From positions 77,624,001 to 77,688,000 of the forward strand of contig OZ231127.1 in the NCBI GenBank assembly GCA_965153355.1: 64,000 bases of DNA, in the 5' to 3' direction. The notes beneath the pieces are model-generated. The model ran no database searches and was not told the DNA's origin. It saw only the letters and a list, made by a program, of their open reading frames with translations. This document shows positions 46,926-60,489 of the stretch, piece after piece. Made by a program: the position numbers and the translations under genes. Numbering within the stretch: position 1 is the stretch's first letter; the number at the start of each line of letters is the position of its first letter. This DNA is from Flaccisagitta enflata. Taxonomy: Eukaryota; Chaetognatha; Sagittoidea; Aphragmophora.

Positions 46926-47634
46926 CAGTGAGTCCGCCCACAGGCGGCCATTATGTATAACACAAATCTAACCGATCATGAATATTAGATATTTTAACAG
47001 AGTTTATGCATAATCTTTTTACACAAAATCAAGTTATCGTGGAACACATTATGGCGAAGCCGCTTGTTTTTTCCTCTTATTGCTAGACATGCAAATGTGG
47101 TGAATTTGAGTAGAGCCTGAGGCAATGTTCATCGACTACTGACTGAGAGATCGATTCTCTTCTATTATTGACGAGATTCTCTCGCATGTGCGATTCAACC
47201 GCTCCCCCCTCCTCCATCCCATTACGACTCCCCCCCTCTTCCATCACATTACGACTCCCCCCCCTTCCCCCGTCCCATATCCCTTTACGATTCGCCTTTG
47301 CGAGAGGGAAGACGACTCGTAAAAGAAAGAGGACGACGTGTCATTTGATGTAAAACCGAGAAGACGACAGACATGTAAATTAAAGTCACAAGAAGTGTCA
47401 ATTTGACAGGTTTCTTGTGATTCGGAATGAAAGGATGCGCCGGTTCGTCAGACGTGAGTTCCATGCTTAATATTATGGAGCTCCATTTACTACAGGTTAG
47501 CTTCACTCTGTTCCTGACCAAATATTTGGTTGGACTATCTCATCACTGCCTTTGCTCACCTGGACGCGACTTGGGTGACCGTGTACCCAGCCATGTTTTA
47601 TTTGTCAGTAGCACATTGATTTTTCACATAGGTA
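46926..47634. other. Mirror of 13575-14286
   Basis: Includes CCCATTACGACTCCCCCCC units (47215-47285). No gene seen. Confidence 0.5.
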
Positions 47635-48411
47635 CAGGGTGTTTCAAGTGAGTTGCAACATAAAGAATCGACATATCTTTGCTTCTAGGAGCTTAAATCA
47701 ATTTTTGAAAAAAAAATCTATAAAGATCTTGGTCTTCAGTTTTTGCATGCAAAATTTAATGATAATCAGACAACTCATCTAGACAGTACATATCTGAGAA
47801 GAACATATGCGATTTCTATTCTTATCAATTTTTAGTTTTTTACTTCTTGTTGTACTTGGAAGTAGCTCTCTTTAACTGCGTGCCATCTTTTAACAAATTG
47901 AGCCAGAACCCTGGGATTGGTCTTAAATGACATAATTTGTCAAAGATTTCAGATCTCTTAAAAAATTTTGCAGGTTTTCACAATTTCAGAAAAAAATTTG
48001 ATTGACCTTTGCAAAAATTGCAATCAATGTTCTGATGAGGTTTGACCAAAATCATTAGCAATGTTATTAAAAGTTCAAAGTTTCCCTGATTTCAAAGCAG
48101 ACAAGCGATATATGCTATATTATCTTTCCTTTGAGACCAATCCCAGGGTTCTAGCTCAATTCCTTTAAAGATGGCAAGCATTTAGAGTAAGCTACTAGTA
48201 GGTACATCTATAAAAAGATAATTTTTCCACTGGAAATGACTGCTCTTTTGATTTTTTACTGATACACATCTATCAATTACTTAAAGTTGAGGTTTGGTAT
48301 GAAGAAACTGAAGACAAAGATCTTTGTAGATCATCTTTCAGAAAATACTTAGAGTTCCTAGAAGCAGAGATATGTCGATTCTTTATGTTGCAACTCACTT
48401 GAAACACCCTG
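47635..48411. mobile_element. Long-TIR CAGGGTGTTTC element, mirror of 12766-13574
   Basis: TA-flanked, 777 bp, without the duplicated end seen on the left. Confidence 0.75.
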
Positions 48412-48989
48412 TATGACACATTGAAAATATGAATTGTACAGTTTAACCACCCATCTTATGAGTCAATGACTCAGCTGTGTCACATCATATTCTATCCTAT
48501 GATTTGATACTAATCTGCATACCTAGTATAGCGTAAGTTAGAGACGATTTGATGGTGAAGTGGCTATCACTGCCTTAGAAATCTTAGATTTTCGTAATGG
48601 AACTGAATGAGACATAACGCGATTGTTATTGGTGATCCTGCGCGCGCCATGTTCTTGTTTCTTTGATGTTTCTGTTTTCTATTCAAATAGAAGATTGGGC
48701 ATGTGTCAAATGACCTTCGCATTCCCAATATTTAATCATTTTTCACCCATACTAAGGAGAAATTTCAGACAGATTTCTCCCTCAAACTCTCAAACTCAAA
48801 TCAATTTAAAGTCATCTTATTGATTGATTGAAAATTATGAAATGAGCAGAATAGGTTGCTGATTATAGAATAAGTTTTAGTGCGTCTCATGGTCACAAAT
48901 CTCAGTCTGGCTTTTATCCATGATACATCTATCTATCTCTTACAGACGAAAGTGAAATACAAGAAGTTAACCCCCAAAAACTGTAGCAC
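48412..48989. other. Mirror of 12200-12765
   Basis: Ends with the first arm of the inverted repeat found complete at 11812-12219 (ACGAAAGTGAAATACAAG near 48946). No gene seen. Confidence 0.5.
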
Positions 48990-49338
48990 TTTCTCTACAG
49001 CTTCAACCACTCTGGAGGCTGAGATTTGGGCCTCAAGGTTGAGATCTGGGCCTCTAGGCTGAGATTTTGACATTGAGGCTGAGATTTGAGCTCCAAGACT
49101 GAAATCTGGGCCTTCAGGCTAGGATTTAGGCCTTGAGGCTAGGATTTGGGCCTTGAGGCTGGGATTTGGGCCTCAAGACTGGGATTTGGGCCTCGAGACT
49201 GGGTGGGCCTCGGGGACGCTGGGTTTGAAGGGGGGGAACGTAGGAGGAGAAGGAAAGAAGAAGAATATAATCCCCATATGTGTGAAAGCATAGGTCATCG
49301 ACCCCTTCGGGGCCGCTGCCCAAAAAGCCGGATACACA
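48990..49338 (+). mobile_element. F2-type array, right arm only
   Basis: About nine 21-bp units (GGCTGAGATTTGGGCCTCAA) then GTAGGAGGAGAAGG and an F2 tail GTCATCGACCCCTTCGGGGCCGCTGCCC followed by A5. It replaces the left-arm inverted repeat. An F1-like head (GCCGGATACACAAAG) follows at 49326. Confidence 0.6.
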
Positions 49339-49615
49339 AAGTGCTACTCTAGTCACTTACAGATAGGCAAGGGCAATGATGGGGAAAGGTACTGTGGCAT
49401 CTAAGTTGGAGCAGTGAGCTTAAAATGCTTAAAAAAAAGCTAACCAAGGAAAATGGGGACTATTTGACAGATAAAGCGAGGTAGCGTTACGTAAAATTAA
49501 AAAATAATAACTTCGGTTTCTGACTTCGGTAAACTTCGGCTTCGGTTTCGGTCAGTTATTCACTGTCAACTTCGGCTTCGGTTCGGCTTCGGTTTACCTA
49601 CCTTCGGTCGACCTC
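49339..49615. repeat. CTTCGGTTT-type minisatellite, right arm only
   Basis: 49508-49612 is a run of ACTTCGGCTTCGGTTTCGG-like units of 6-9 bp. Preceding sequence is unremarkable. Confidence 0.7.
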
Positions 49616-50229
49616 TATTTCACTCTCCCTTATCATATGCAAATTAAGTGTCAAGACTTCGAGTCCTCGTCTTTATTTAGGCATTCAGAGGCCACAAGGG
49701 TTGCCTTGTTATTCTTGAAAATGATTTGTCACAGTGCAGTTGCATGCAAGTATTATTATGAATATTTTGAACCATGCAAAATCAAATCTTGATTAGTGAC
49801 TGTAAATCTTTTATACTAGGACATCAAAATCCACGACATGTAGCATGATAGCGAAAAAACAAACCAGACCAAAAGATCAATATCCATAAACACAATGAAC
49901 ACCAATTTATAGATTTTTTGAACAGTTTTCCTCTGTTTTCTCGGGAGGGAAATCCGTCAATAACAAACGAAAAAGCCCAAAACTTTGTTAATCCGTTAGA
50001 GCAAGAATAAGATGTGCATGACGAATTTAATTATTTTAAATGCGATTAATGGGCACAAAATAGATGATACATGTGTAGAGTAGATATTCTACAAAGGCGT
50101 TTTTCTCTGAGTCAATTCTTTCCATATTTCTGTCATTCGAAAGTCGCAAAGAAACAGAAAAAAAGGTTTCGTTTTCTGGTGGCGCTTTCTCAGCCGCTCT
50201 TTCAGCCGCGCGCGCCGTCCTCAAAGGCG
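49616..50229. other. Mirror of 10960-11540
   Basis: AT-rich then CpG-rich (GGCGCTTTCTCAGCCGC, GCCGCGCGCGCCG). No gene seen. Confidence 0.5.
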
Positions 50230-51487
<1,258 letters not shown>

Positions 51488-51726
51488 TTAAGTTTGGTAT
51501 AGCATTTTTACCGGGATCAAGGTTTTCCTCTCGGGCTCGGTCAAATTGTGGGGAGCGAACCCGACTGGCTCAGTCTAAAAAATCACTAAAATCAGGCCTG
51601 ATTATCATCATCATCATCATCATCCGCGATTCTTTCACCATTCGTTGCGTCTTTGTAAGTAGCCATCACACCAATTTGCGCCCCTCCTCATGACCATGGT
51701 ATTGACAGAAAAACCTCTCAGTTTGT

Positions 51727-52178
<452 letters not shown>

Positions 52179-52529
52179 TTTTGTTTTGTTTGCATCTGCT
52201 ACTTCTCATTGTCAATCTGTGTGAATCTGATACAGTAAAATCCTACTATAACAGATTTCAAGGAACTAACAAATATTACTAGTTTAAAGAGGAATTGCTT
52301 TTATCAAGTTGATGAGACTATGAATTTGCAACCATTACGGGCGGAATTCCGTTTTTGGCGGGTCCGTTAGAGCGGGGTTCAACTGCACTGTATATAGCGG
52401 TTAGTACAAGATGGATACTCTTCATTGGATAAATTGCGCATCAAGTTGCATGTTATTCAAACTAAACTAGATGGATACAATTTTATCTCTGTCCTCGAGC
52501 GACAATTTTTTATCGCCGTTGCAGCTGAA

Positions 52530-52681
52530 CAAGGCCGGATACACGGCAATCCAGTCGCGGACGGTTGGGCAGGAGCCGTAATGCAAAAACCGCTCGGAAT
52601 TCAAAAATGTGACGGACGGACCGACCGACGGACCGACCTACCGACCGACATGGCAAGGTGTAGAGTCGCGTGTCCGCGACT
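52530..52681 (+). mobile_element. F1 element, right arm only
   Basis: 152 bp: head CAAGGCCGGATACACGGC, motif AGTCGCGGAC (52553-52562), GGTTGGGCAGGAGC, (GACCGACGGACC) core, tail AGTCGCGTGTCCGCGACT (52664-52681), then A5. The left arm has CC-T6-AGTTAC at 8245-8258 with no element. Confidence 0.85.
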
Positions 52682-52927
52682 AAAAAGGAAAAAGAGAAAT
52701 CAGAGAGCAACTTGGCCCCCGGTCATTCATGTGTCACATTTCTACCCCGCCATCTTGATATACTTAATCCCGACTTTCCTACGGCTTTTTGCAGCGTTCT
52801 GCTTTTTACACAATACCTAGATAGAAACATTTCAGTTCATTTCTAAAATGCTTGTGCGCAATGAAACAGGGCAAACACCTGCAGTGACCGCAATTAAAAA
52901 CTGCACGCAAGCACATGAAAGCTCGAA

Positions 52928-53079
52928 CAAGGCCGGATACACGGCAATCCAGTCGCGGACGGTTGGGCAGGAGCAGTTATGCGGAAACCGCTCGAAATTC
53001 AAAAATGTGACGGACGGACGGACGGACGGACGGACATACCGACCGACGCGGCAAGGTGTAGAGTCGCGTATCCGCGACT
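52928..53079 (+). mobile_element. F1 element, mirror of 7600-7751
   Basis: Same length and structure as 52530-52681 and highly similar to it; tail AGTCGCGTATCCGCGACT. Confidence 0.82.
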
Positions 53080-53236
53080 ACAAAGAGTGACGAGCGGAGT
53101 GACCGCGCGACAGATGGACAGATGGACTACCTACATAGCAGTGTATGGGCAAAGGAAACCTCACTTATCTAATCCAGGAATCCACGTACCCATCCTTCGC
53201 TCCCTCAAACACAAATATAATCAATGCAAGGAATGA

Positions 53237-53452
53237 TTAATGATGTCCACTTACATTTAAATCGTGTTGATTAGACGAAAGCACCGGCTTTGCCACTTCC
53301 GCTTCCTCTCTCTGAGTCTCTGTCCGTGTGACGAGATGATTTCGATGATGCGCGCGACAACCGGCCAATGACTCGAGAGAGCCGCCTTTCGGCCGAATCC
53401 GGCGCTGATTGGCTGGCCACGGCAACAGTCACTCTCTCATTGGTTGACAGTA
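53237..53452 (-). promoter_or_regulatory. Possible promoter/first-exon segment, mirror of 7235-7424
   Basis: CCAAT boxes and the GTAAGT donor (minus strand near 53259) are retained. Confidence 0.28.
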
Positions 53453-53528
53453 AATCCCTGGTATTTATCTGTATGTACATGTTTTACGTTTGATGAATCT
53501 ATGCATATATCCAAGAAAACGCGGAGAT

Positions 53529-53532
<4 letters not shown>

Positions 53533-53623
<91 letters not shown>
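53533..53623. repeat. (AG)n microsatellite
   Basis: Single tract, equivalent to the two CT tracts that border the R2-like element on the left. Confidence 0.97.
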
Positions 53624-53625
<2 letters not shown>

Positions 53626-53849
53626 ATGTGCGGGTAGACAGACCGCCAGAAAGACAGGATTTCTGAAAGACAGAAAGGTAGAAAGACAGACAGACAAAAA
53701 TACGGAAGTACAACTTTGGAAATAAGTTTATCGCATCACTTAATGCCTCATATCTCTTTTGAAAAATTGGTGAGATTCTGAAATGTCTTCGAATTATCTA
53801 GCAGTTGGCGCCAACCACATTACTGTCCACCGTTTAGAAATGAGAGCTG

Positions 53850-54290
53850 AATAAAGTTAGGTATTAGAAAAATGGCATAGAAATGGTGTTTTTGAAACAT
53901 GGTACATGGAAGATGGCGCGCCCGCTCACTGGCTGTTTCAACGAAGCAATGGCATCAAAGGCACAGTGTAAAAGGTCAAACGCCACTCCAGTTGGCCCGG
54001 AACAGCCCAGATCTCAACCTGATTGAATCGCTATTGTCCCAATTGAGGCAATGGCAAAGTTTAGAATGTGCAACATGGATGGCAGGACTAAAAAGAATCG
54101 CGCAAAAGTCTGGAGGAAGATCACTTTATCATACCTTCAGTTCCAGTGCGAAAGCATGCTGAGACGTAGGAGGGCTTTTGAAAAGGTCAAGGAAGGCAAG
54201 ACCAAGTATCAAGATTGTTACGGACATGGTAATTGTATTTTCTCGTCCATAAAACGCCACTTGGTCAATAAAGCGCTAAACTTTTTCCCA
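53850..54290 (+). pseudogene. Tc1/mariner transposase relic, mirror of 4557-4990
   Basis: EDGAPAHW is readable near 53908-53932 in one frame, LARNSPDLNLIES near 53990-54030 in another, and ESMLRRRRAFEKVKEGKTKY near 54146-54210 in a third. Frameshifts separate them as in the left copy. Confidence 0.75.
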
Positions 54291-54401
54291 CATAGTACAG
54301 ATATATTCAATACTCGATATTCAATACTCAATAATCAATACACTTCCCCGTCTACGTGTTTAACCTTATTCAAGTAAACTGTCGTTAATTGTTCCTTTTT
54401 A

Positions 54402-55784
54402 GGCAACGGCACCAAAGGGCCGATGTCCTGTAGGACACAGGGGTGAATTTCCAGACGTCCGTACGTCCGTACGTCTGTAGATACGTCCCCCCCGTAGCTT
54501 CTCAAGCCTCAAATTCCCATTGAATAACACGGGAAATTGACAAAATACAAGCATCCCATTGAATAACATAGAAAATTTACAAAAAAATGAAAAATTGCAT
54601 GATTTCCATTGAATAACATAGAAAATAAATGAAAATTGAGAAAAATGTAAAATCCCCATTGAATAACATGGTCGGGAAAAAAGTGGAAGTCAGTCTTTGA
54701 CTTTTTGACATATTCCAGAGAAACATGGTTTTCATTTTCTTATGCGAAAGTTCAGGATCTCGATCAACCGAATGAGCCCTCAAACAAAATTGATAGGGTA
54801 AGTATTAAGTAACCTGGATAATTCTCTTTCATTTGGCGCCAAGCAGAATGCTCTACAATAAATATTTTTTGCATTTTAATTTTTTAAAGATTTTTGGACG
54901 AAAAATTCAAATAGAATTTTTTTTTTGTTTTTTTTTGATGATTTTAAGTAGGATCAGTGAAAGAGTGTGTTTGTGTTTGTTTGAGCATGAAAATACAAGA
55001 AAACTGTGAGCGTGTTTTTGAGCATTTTAGCTCATTTAACTCATTTAGCTCAGTCTTTTTTCTGATTTCAAATGGGATAAATGAATAAATGTTTTGATAC
55101 ATGTTTGACCCATTGTTTGAGTGTGCAAATACAAACAAGGCCGGATACACGGCCAATACCAGTCGCGGACGGGTGGGCAGGGGCGGAAATGCATGTTTTC
55201 CCCACTTTTCGACTCGTGTTCACGGACCGACCGACCAACCGACCAACCGACCAACCGACGGACGGACGGACAAAGCCTCTTATAGAGTCGCTTGTCCGCG
55301 ACTAAAAAGCATGTCAGTGAGCATTGCTGGTCATCTGTTTTAGAGTATTCCAGCTCTTTTAGCTTATTTTTTTCTGATTTTGAATAGCATAAATGAATGT
55401 TTTGATGTAAGCATGCACAACAAAAAAACATGTCAATGAGCATAGCTGGTCGTCTGGTTGAGTGATTTTGAGTATTTTAGTTCATCTAGCTTATTTAGCT
55501 CAGACCCATTTTTTCCTGATTTTCAGTGCAATCAAAATACATACAATTGCTCTTGATTTGATCTAATAAATCAAAAAGATTGCAGTGACTGAAGATAAAA
55601 GCTTGGTGAAAAGTGACCCATGTTTACGACTTTTTTCCTCACCGAGGGCTCAAATATGCCCTCTCAGAACGTCTGGAAATTCACCCCTGTGTCCTACAGG
55701 ACATTGGCCTTTAGGGCCACTGCCCTGCACTCACTCCAATTCTTCAGCTAATCACTCCAAGCAGGGCATCGGGTACCGCTGGCC
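54402..55784 (-). mobile_element. F2 element with AT-rich interior, mirror of 2752-4432
   Basis: Tail side at 54402-54462 (GCCGATGTCCTGTAGGACAC) and head side at 55700-55784 (ending GGTACCGCTGGCC). Lacks the 365-bp insert of the left copy but contains an F1 insertion (55136-55303). It also has repeated CCATTGAATAACATAG units (54520-54670). Confidence 0.62.
55136..55303 (+). mobile_element. F1 element, right arm only, inside the F2 element
   Basis: 168 bp: head CAAGGCCGGATACACGGCC, motif AGTCGCGGAC (55161-55170), (GACCGACCAACC) core, tail AGTCGCTTGTCCGCGACT, then A5. The left arm has an uninterrupted T6 at 3679-3684 at this point. Confidence 0.87.
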
Positions 55785-55925
55785 ATGTGCGATCCTTGGA
55801 TGACTTGTTCATTTGTGCTACACAATCTATGTGTGATTATGAACAAATCATATTCTGATATACATAGATATATACACAGGTAATATCAATAAGAATGAAT
55901 TTTGTGGATAAAGGGATCGACAGTT

Positions 55926-55958
55926 GGACAGACAGACGGACTGACAGACTGACTGACT

Positions 55959-56016
<58 letters not shown>

Positions 56017-56017
56017 A

Positions 56018-56048
<31 letters not shown>
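55926..56048. repeat. (CAGA)n microsatellite
   Basis: Longer counterpart of 2518-2596. Confidence 0.95.
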
Positions 56049-56179
56049 AGGTCACATCGATAAAAACAAGAAACACTGCACAGTGCAGTGAACTCTTTGA
56101 TCTTCGGAATGCGATTGAGTAACGGAATGCGATTGAATATCCGAATGCGACCCTGGAATCCATCATGAGAATAGAATGA

Positions 56180-56790
56180 GACGGCGAATTTTTGAAGGAT
56201 ATCAAGTGTTTCACCACACTTTTTGCATCATTCTCAGGACAATAATGGTGCTGGAATGATTTCAGCAGACAAATTGTCTCTGAAGATACTTGGTGAATAC
56301 ATTTTTATCATTTTTTGAGCTTAAAAGTAACTTTTATTATGCAATTTTCATGAAAAAAGACAAGAAAATCATGTTTTTCATGAAATCTTGCTGACATTTT
56401 TTTTGTTTTTTCTTGCCGTTGAAATTCTACGACTCTCAAATGCGGGGGAATTTTGCATTTTCAAAAACATAGTTCTCTCTGTAATTGCTTTTGGAAAAGA
56501 ACTATGTTTTTCATTTTCTCATTTTTTCATTTTCTATGCAATCTTAGAATTTCAACGGGCTTCCAGTCAATGACAAAAAATAAAATTTTCAGAAATTTGC
56601 AATGTATTTCCTTTGTCAATCTTACTATAATTTGGTTTTATTTCATGATTTAATGAAAATTTTGCATTAAAATGGTAATTGTTATATATCTCAATAATCA
56701 TTTTAGTATAATCATACAGTTTCACTTATTTTTGATTTTTGATTTTAGCCCCTATTGAAACACAAATGTTGCATTCGGAAGGACGCCGTC
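56180..56790. mobile_element. Small inverted-repeat element, right arm only
   Basis: Ends GACGGCG and CGCCGTC are inverted and an AT dinucleotide lies near each side. The interior holds nested stem-loops (CCGTTGAAATTCTA...TAGAATTTCAACGG, AAAACATAGTTC...GAACTATGTTTT; 56414-56560). The left arm (2380-2402) runs straight through. Probable MITE; superfamily unknown. Confidence 0.7.
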
Positions 56791-56992
56791 ATAAGAAGAA
56801 GAAAAGATAAGAAATGGAACGAAAAGGAAGAAAAGATAAGGAGTAAGAAGTTCTTTCGGTGAAAGCAAGTCTTAGTTTTTGCGTCGGTCTCACTCTAGAA
56901 GTGCAAAGAAAATGAGGCTGATTTCTTCGTGCTTTTTGTTGTTTTTTTAATAAGACCAGATACATATCTTAACACTGTGTCCTCGATGGTTC

Positions 56993-57117
<125 letters not shown>

Positions 57118-57201
57118 ATCCGTCGTAACTTTATCGCTTCTAATTGGCTTTCAATACCGATAAGAATGTTTGAACTAATGGCATTATCAATGCGTCTTTT
57201 C

Positions 57202-57425
57202 AGTCGCTGGCTTAGCGACTCTGTAAGAGGCTGTGTTCGTGTGCAAGTTTCTTAGCGCGAATTTTTGAATGACGCGAAATCGGCTGAAACAATGATTTCT
57301 GAGTATAACAATCCCTGCCCAGCCACATTACAGCCCCAGCCCATCCACGTACGGGTCCTGCCCACCCATTTTACTGCCCCTTTCTACCCGTCAGCCACAA
57401 CTTAGTGGCCATGCGTCCGGCCCTG
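57202..57425 (-). mobile_element. F1 element, mirror of 1762-1985
   Basis: Tail hairpin AGTCGCTGGCTTAGCGACT on the plus strand at 57202-57220, head complement ending CCGGCCCTG. Confidence 0.7.
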
Positions 57426-57621
57426 TTTGTAATTGCGTGGTACAACATGTCTTTATCTTATGGCATGATCATTTTCATCCTCCTCGTTTGTCGATAAATG
57501 AAATAATCAAAATCTACTTGCCTGGAAGGAATGAAAGGAGAGGAAAAGAAAGGAAAGAAAAGAAGGAAAAAACCCATTATTGGATTCTTCCCCTAATTGA
57601 ACGAGGTTTGATTTAATGCAA

Positions 57622-58095
57622 AAAGGAAGAACAGCTGGAAACGTGCGAGGTTAGACTCAAAGCGCGGGGAAAGCACGAGGAAGGAGAAGTAAATACTAAA
57701 AACAGGGGATTGAGCCAGGGGATGGAGGGGAAGTTGTAAGAGGCGGAAGAGTGGGGAGCTAAGGGAGGGGGTGGGGGATGGGCAAGTTTTGATGTATATA
57801 TGAGGATCCTGATGGAAATAAGTTGCTTTGAGTAAGCGGCTTTTTCAGGTTATCCACCGGGAGCTTAATGACTGATGCACTTATCGAAATACAATATTGT
57901 AGGACTTGATGAACTCAATACTCCTGATTACGCTACCATTCTTTATTGTGCTCAATTCCCGTTGAAATGGAAATCTGTTTTCAACATAGACTAGTGTTTT
58001 ACTGGTCCTTAACTTAAACCATTCCCACACTCAAACCTGTTTGTCTGCGTTTCCGCCGGGGTATTGCCTATAGGTTTGTCTGTCTCTCCAATGCC
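57622..58095. other. Right flank, no gene seen
   Basis: Outside the palindrome. G-rich stretch at 57715-57785 (GGGATGGAGGGG, GGGAGGGGGTGGGGG). Confidence 0.5.
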
Positions 58096-58099
58096 GCGT

Positions 58100-58319
58100 G
58101 GTCACAATATCGTTGCGGACGGGTGGGAAGGGGCAGCCAACCCACATCCTCACCACAACCTCCATCCCACACTCAAACATTCACAAAAGTTTCCAAAACG
58201 CTCGTTTTTCCATTTCTCGACTCGATCACCTCTACGGACCAACAGACTGACCAACGGATCAACGGACGAACCAGTGGATGGACGGACAAAGCCTCTTATA
58301 GAGTTGCGTATCCGCAACT
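58100..58319 (+). mobile_element. F1 element, GTTGCGGA subfamily
   Basis: Starts GTCACAATATCGTTGCGGAC as does 16795. The core is (GACCAACGGATC); the tail is AGTTGCGTATCCGCAACT (58302-58319), then A5. GTTGCGGA (58112-58119) pairs with TCCGCAAC. Confidence 0.78.
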
Positions 58320-58455
58320 AAAAAGGACTAAGAATTTAGAGAAAAAAAGCCTCAGGATATCGAAGAAGATTTAAGACCATCATCAGATATATTCCGATTC
58401 TCTCAACATACGTTTACTCCCGGTCAGGCAAACACACTTAAATTCCAATAATAAG

Positions 58456-58459
58456 AGAG

Positions 58460-58520
<61 letters not shown>
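58456..58520. repeat. (AG)n microsatellite
   Basis: AG tract; 58521-58800 beyond it has no gene. Confidence 0.95.
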
Positions 58521-58799
58521 CAGTTCGGCTGACATGAGAGACTACCCGGGAGAGTGTCCTTCCTTTTCTAATTTCCGATTCCTTTGGATTTAACATGCCG
58601 ATCAGATTCTGTTGCTCTCGAAAAATATATCTAAAATCATCAGACTTTGAAAATAAAAAAATATCATCTTTACAATTGATCAAAGATCATCAAATTCTAT
58701 TTTCTAATAGTACCATGTCCTCTCTGCGCCACGAACCACAAAACAGACTTCAACGAGCGTGAACTTTTTGGCGACTTTATTGACATCATAATCCGTAAA

Positions 58800-58959
58800 C
58801 GTCCGAGCGTCCGACCGTCCGTCCATCCATCCAGCCGTCCATCCATCCATCCGTCTATCCATTGCTACATCTGCCTGTATGTCCATCCGTCCGTCCATCT
58901 GTTCATCCGTCAATTTATCCGTTCCTTTGTCCATCTGTTCGTCCATCCATCCATCTGTA

Positions 58960-59008
<49 letters not shown>

Positions 59009-59085
59009 CGTCTGTTTGTCCATTCGTCCATCAGTCCGTCCATACATCCATTCTTCCATCGGTCCATCCGTCTATTTCGTTCCGG
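58800..59085. repeat. (GTCC/ATCC/GTCT)n tetranucleotide region
   Basis: GTCCATCCATCCGTC-type units around a pure (GTCT)n core (58958-59010). It resembles the core of F1 elements but no head or tail is found beside it. Confidence 0.85.
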
Positions 59086-59209
59086 CTCCTGGGAATCAAA
59101 TACTGATATTGGATCCAAGTAAAACATTTTTTTTGTGAGCTGCTTTGAAAGCGGACGCGGAGGTTTTCCCTTTCATTGTCGTGTATTTCTGTCGTTATAA
59201 AATACTGTT

Positions 59210-59219
59210 GTTGTTTTGG

Positions 59220-59314
<95 letters not shown>

Positions 59315-59316
59315 CT
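59210..59316. repeat. (GTT)n microsatellite
   Basis: Pure GTT tract of about 100 bp. Confidence 0.97.
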
Positions 59317-59409
59317 GTAATGGTTGTTGGTGTTGTGAATGGAGAAGGGGAGGAGAAGAGGATAGAGCCGAGAGTGGAGATGAATAAGCTAGAAAACTGC
59401 TGATTAAAA

Positions 59410-59636
59410 AAAAGGAGAGGAAAAAGTGGAGGAAAAAAAAAGAAAAAGAAGATGAGAAAGAAGAAGAAGGAGAAGAAGAAGAAGAAGAAGAAGAAGAAGA
59501 AGAAGAAGAAGAAGATGAAGAAGAAGAAGAAGAAGAAGAAGAAGAAGAAGAAAAAGAAAAAGAAAAAGAAAAAGAAAAAGAAAAAGAAAAAGAAAAAGAA
59601 AAAGAAAAAGAAGAAGAAGAAGAAGAAGAAGAAGGG
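59410..59636. repeat. (AAG)/(AAAAAG) microsatellite
   Basis: Purine-only tract on the plus strand for more than 200 bp; capable of triplex formation. Translates to poly-Lys or poly-Ser/Phe/Leu, not genes. Confidence 0.95.
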
Positions 59637-59884
59637 GACGAAGTCCTGTAGAACACAGGGGACTTTTTTTTTGTTCGTCCGTTCGTTCGATAGTTCGTCT
59701 ATTCATTTGTCAGTCCCCAAGGCCCTCTCAGGCCTGAAATCTTCCCTCTGAGGCCTAAAATCTGCCCCCTTAGTACCCCTGTGTTCTACAGGACTTCAAC
59801 CCCTTGTGGCCGCTGCTCTGCTTCCTATCATTCCAATTTGGAATCATGCAAAGCAGGGCAACGGGTATCGCTGACCACATATTG
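59637..59884 (-). mobile_element. F2 element, short copy
   Basis: Minus-strand head GGTCAGCGATACCCGTTGCCC (59884-59864). AGAACACAGGGG and CCCCTGTGTTCT form an inverted pair (59649-59660, 59776-59787). The terminal GCTGCCC is missing. Confidence 0.6.
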
Positions 59885-60489
59885 CCCTTGGGCGACCTGT
59901 TTCTTCATGCATTTTCCTAATTTGATTACTAAATCATCTTTCTTCCGCTTTGCCATTCCATCAGCAACGTCTTGATAATCTTGAGACTCTTTTGTTCTTC
60001 CTTTGTCTATCTCGATGCTGTTGTTGTCCTGTCCATGGCTATCTTATTGCGGCTAATATTCTGTCTATGTCTATCTCATTGCTGTTCTTATTCTTTCTAT
60101 GTCTGTCGCCGGTTGCCTCATCGCAGCTCTTTCGTCTTTGCTGTTTGTACATCAGTCTGTTGGTCCGTTAGTGAGTCGATCCACTACGCTATGTTATTAT
60201 CTAAAATTCATTGATTTTTTTTGTAGGTGTCCGTGTTAGTATTAAGGTCGTCCTGGTCGGTCGATATAGTCACAAGTGTTATAATATGCATCACCATCGA
60301 TTTTTTCTTTCTTCTGTTGTCTCTGAAAAAACTCGTGGATGCTCTTCTTTCCAAAAACAAAATAGAGGATAGAAGATGTTAGAATGAAGAAATGGTCCGT
60401 CAAACCGTCACGTAATCGTTTTATTCATATAATCCATTGGAAAAGCGTAGCCAACCTGATCAGTGCATTACATAACTTTTCTAAAAGTT
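59885..60489. other. Right flank, no gene seen
   Basis: 60030-60160 is T/C-rich with TCTATGTCTATCTCATTGCTG repeated imperfectly three times. Open frames of 73-80 codons have no domain. Confidence 0.45.

Noticed and set aside
52530-52681. tRNA-derived SINE
   Set aside because: No A-box or B-box pattern and no tRNA-like fold was recognised in the F1 head.
59195-59656. 153-codon Ser/Phe/Asn-rich open frame
   Set aside because: Formed by adjacent (GTT)n and (AAG)n tracts.
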